Assembly (NCBI RefSeq): GCF_905404315.1
Contig: NC_066283.1
Location: forward strand, 2,790,001 to 2,854,000
Reading direction: 5' to 3'
Length of the DNA: 64,000 nucleotides
Origin: Leptidea sinapis
Taxonomy: Eukaryota > Arthropoda > Insecta > Lepidoptera > Pieridae
Shown: piece after piece, positions 62,080 through 64,000 of the stretch
Layout: each line of letters begins with the position of its first letter
Numbering within the stretch: position 1 is the first letter of the stretch
Translations under genes and position numbers: made by a program
The notes under the pieces: generated by a model
Databases searched by the model: none
What the model was told of the DNA's origin: nothing
What the model saw: the letters and a program-made list of their open reading frames with translations, nothing else

Positions 62080-63560
62080 ATAATAATAAATATGTAACTA
62101 AATTCTGTAATGGTATGTCATTATTATACCAATGAAGTGTCAACAACGAAAAAAATCAATTTAACACTCTTTCGATGCTCCAAGTTATTCAGGTAAAAGA
62201 GGAATAAGAAAGGTCCAAAGATGTATGAATGCCGCTTCCTTGACCTCCTTATACATGAGAATTATCCTGTTCTTGATTTATTGAGTGTTTTAGGTAGCAC
62301 TCAGATAATGTAGAATACCATTGTAATTTGAAATCAACAGTAAATAAAGTAATGAATGGGTATAGTCTATAAATCTAGTAGATCTATGGTTTCTATTGTG
62401 TTTCGTTTCAGCATCAGTTTATCTAGGAAATTTCTTTCATGCAAACCAATTACTACTCTTACGTATTACTCCACCGACAATTAATTAACTATTTGTCGGA
62501 ATAAAAGCTTTCTCAACATCCAATAGAAGCGCGGCTCTTCAAAGCTACCAGGGCGAACAATGTGTGGATTATTGGAGTGTGGAATTGAATTCTAATTTAC
62601 CACCTTTACTACTTAAATGATTGGAATCGAACCCAGGACCATTATTAGCAAATTTTTACGGCCGTGACAACTTTTGAGTGGTGCCTTTTCTTCCTTTCGT
62701 TTCAATTTAAGTATCTAATGTTTTATCTTCCTTCAGATAACCAGTTTATTAGCGATTGTCAATGTGGCTTCTATCAAGGTTGCTCAGTTGGTAATCTTCT
62801 TGTGTATATCACAAGATAGACGGGAGCGGTTGAGTCAAAGTCATAGCTACATAAACTAACATACTTACGCCGCTCCTAACCGCTTCTACAGGAACTAACT
62901 GCCTTTGTATGATAGTAATCTAGCTTGTTAGAGTATCACATAGGCATATAAGTGAATATAACATGTTATGACAGTTTCTAGCAAGAAACTGTCATAACCA
63001 TAATGTTAAAACCAGGAACAATCATTGACATATAATGCCTCCTACTCGGGTAAGTCGTGTTAGTACCTAAGTCGTTGTATATGCTTCTACAACAAGATGC
63101 CAGAAAATGTTCAAAGCAAATGTATTACGAAATCCAAATAAATTCCGGTCCGTAGCAGCAAGTAACATAATACAAAAGTTGTTTAATAATAATAACAACA
63201 ATATTTGAGTGTATTGAATGAAAGGTAAATTGCAGTTTACGATTTATGAAGTGTTAAAAAAAACTACAGACTAGATCTCGTTCAAACCAATTCTCGGTGG
63301 TGAGAGAGAGAGGGTGAGCATGGTATTGTACATTATATATTTCGTTTAATTATTCTCTTATTTTAGAAGTTACAGAATCACACACACACATTTTAGCACT
63401 TTGAAAGTGTCTCTCGCGCAAACACTTGAAATATCTTTTATCTACACTTAAAATTATTTTTTTTAAAAACACATCCTGCACACCTAAGTATTCCCTCCTG
63501 TACTGCAGCGACTACCACTTCAATCTCTATCCTCTCTCGTAATTTTTCAACCTTGGAAAT
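62080..63560. other. Intergenic DNA with small repeat scraps
   Basis: At 62,745-62,810 a + strand scrap reads ISDCQCGFYQGCSVGNLLV, a Jockey RT piece. A family-B scrap is at 63,060-63,150 and a (GA)n run at 63,302-63,313. No gene. Confidence 0.4.
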
Positions 63561-63579
63561 AGATAGAAATGATTTGAGG

Positions 63580-63850
63580 CTAGATCAGGTTATTGTCGAA
63601 AATGCTCAAGTATCTCAAATCCATCGTATTCAAAGCATCTCGTATTGTAGCCAGATCATTATCTCGTTGAAACATAACAAATTTTACTAGTTTGCCTCGC
63701 CATTTCGCACGAATATATTTCGTTTTGCGTTCTGCATTTAAAGAGCCACTAACAACAGTAGTTCTATGTTCGAGATATTCAAACATGAGCACCCTTTACT
63801 ATTCTCCCCAGAAAAGTGAAACCATGATCTTTCCGGCCGTATGAATCGCT
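63580..63850 (-). pseudogene. Mariner-like transposase remnant
   Basis: The minus strand reads AGKIMVSLFWGE, a broken stretch, MFEYLEHRTTVVSG, then RRGK-like RGKLVKF and RDNDLATIRDALNTMDLRYL. The order SAGKVM-FWD, DYL-x-x-x-T, and a catalytic-site-like Q/RDN is that of mariner transposases. The second catalytic Asp region is altered and the frame is short, so it is inactive. Confidence 0.5.
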
Positions 63851-64000
63851 TTAAATTTCTTAGGGTGATGCTAGCAGGCCACAGTCTGACAATTTGTTTC
63901 TGGTTGAAAACAGTGACCTACATTTCGTACATGGTTGAAGATCTTAAAAATAAATGTTCAGGATCTTATTCAACAGTACCAAAATAACTCGAGAAATTTT

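Noticed and set aside
1..64000. CRISPR array, operon or prokaryotic defence system
   Set aside because: No regular short repeat-spacer array; gene structure, splice sites and retroelements are those of an animal genome.

Overview
This is AT-rich insect DNA, and the repeats point to a moth or butterfly. The evidence is a spliced animal gene with short GT-AG exons separated by multi-kilobase introns, plus dense interspersed repeats of kinds common in lepidopteran genomes: Jockey-, CR1/Daphne- and RTE-type LINEs, a poly(A)-tailed SINE-like family, tRNA-derived SINEs, Helitrons and many small TIR elements. The species cannot be named from the window alone.

The one confident host gene lies on the + strand, with coding exons running from 2518 to 35286. 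Eight coding exons join in matching phases to give a 596-residue protein of the RGK (Rad/Gem/Kir) small-GTPase family. It has a long Ser/Pro-rich N-terminus (exons 1-3), a Ras-like G domain (exons 4-7) with P-loop GDAGVGKT, NKAD and ETSSG, and no canonical DTAG motif (DHPSTEMS stands there). The C-terminus ends in the RGK-type tail KSKSCENLHVL. RGK proteins are known to down-regulate voltage-gated calcium channels and to interact with calmodulin, 14-3-3 and the cytoskeleton. The first coding exon opens with 51 nt of 5' UTR after a splice acceptor, so the promoter and non-coding first exon(s) lie further upstream, probably outside the window.

The layout is as follows. 1-2466: upstream intron or flank with a foldback element and LINE 3' ends. 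2467-35286: the Rgk gene, whose introns carry most of the repeats; the intron between coding exons 4 and 5 is 17.2 kb. 35287-44100: 3' flank with MITEs and AT-rich DNA. 44100-51000: LTR-gag remnant, a hAT-type MITE, and a 5-kb CR1/Daphne-like LINE with decayed ORF1 and ORF2. 51000-64000: further LINE wreckage (RTE, Jockey, CR1-like), tRNA-like repeats, a GC-rich island near 60,000 and a mariner remnant.

The most informative structure is the nesting of mobile elements. Several insertions can be resolved to the base with target-site duplications: a 5-kb LINE, an RTE LINE and a PIF/Harbinger-like MITE each sit in separate copies of one SINE-like family; a Helitron and a foldback retroposon each sit in separate copies of a tRNA-derived SINE; another copy of that SINE sits in a palindromic MITE. 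Two free-standing hAT-type MITEs have perfect 8-bp target duplications. I found no CRISPR array, no authentic tRNA or rRNA gene and no second intact host gene.
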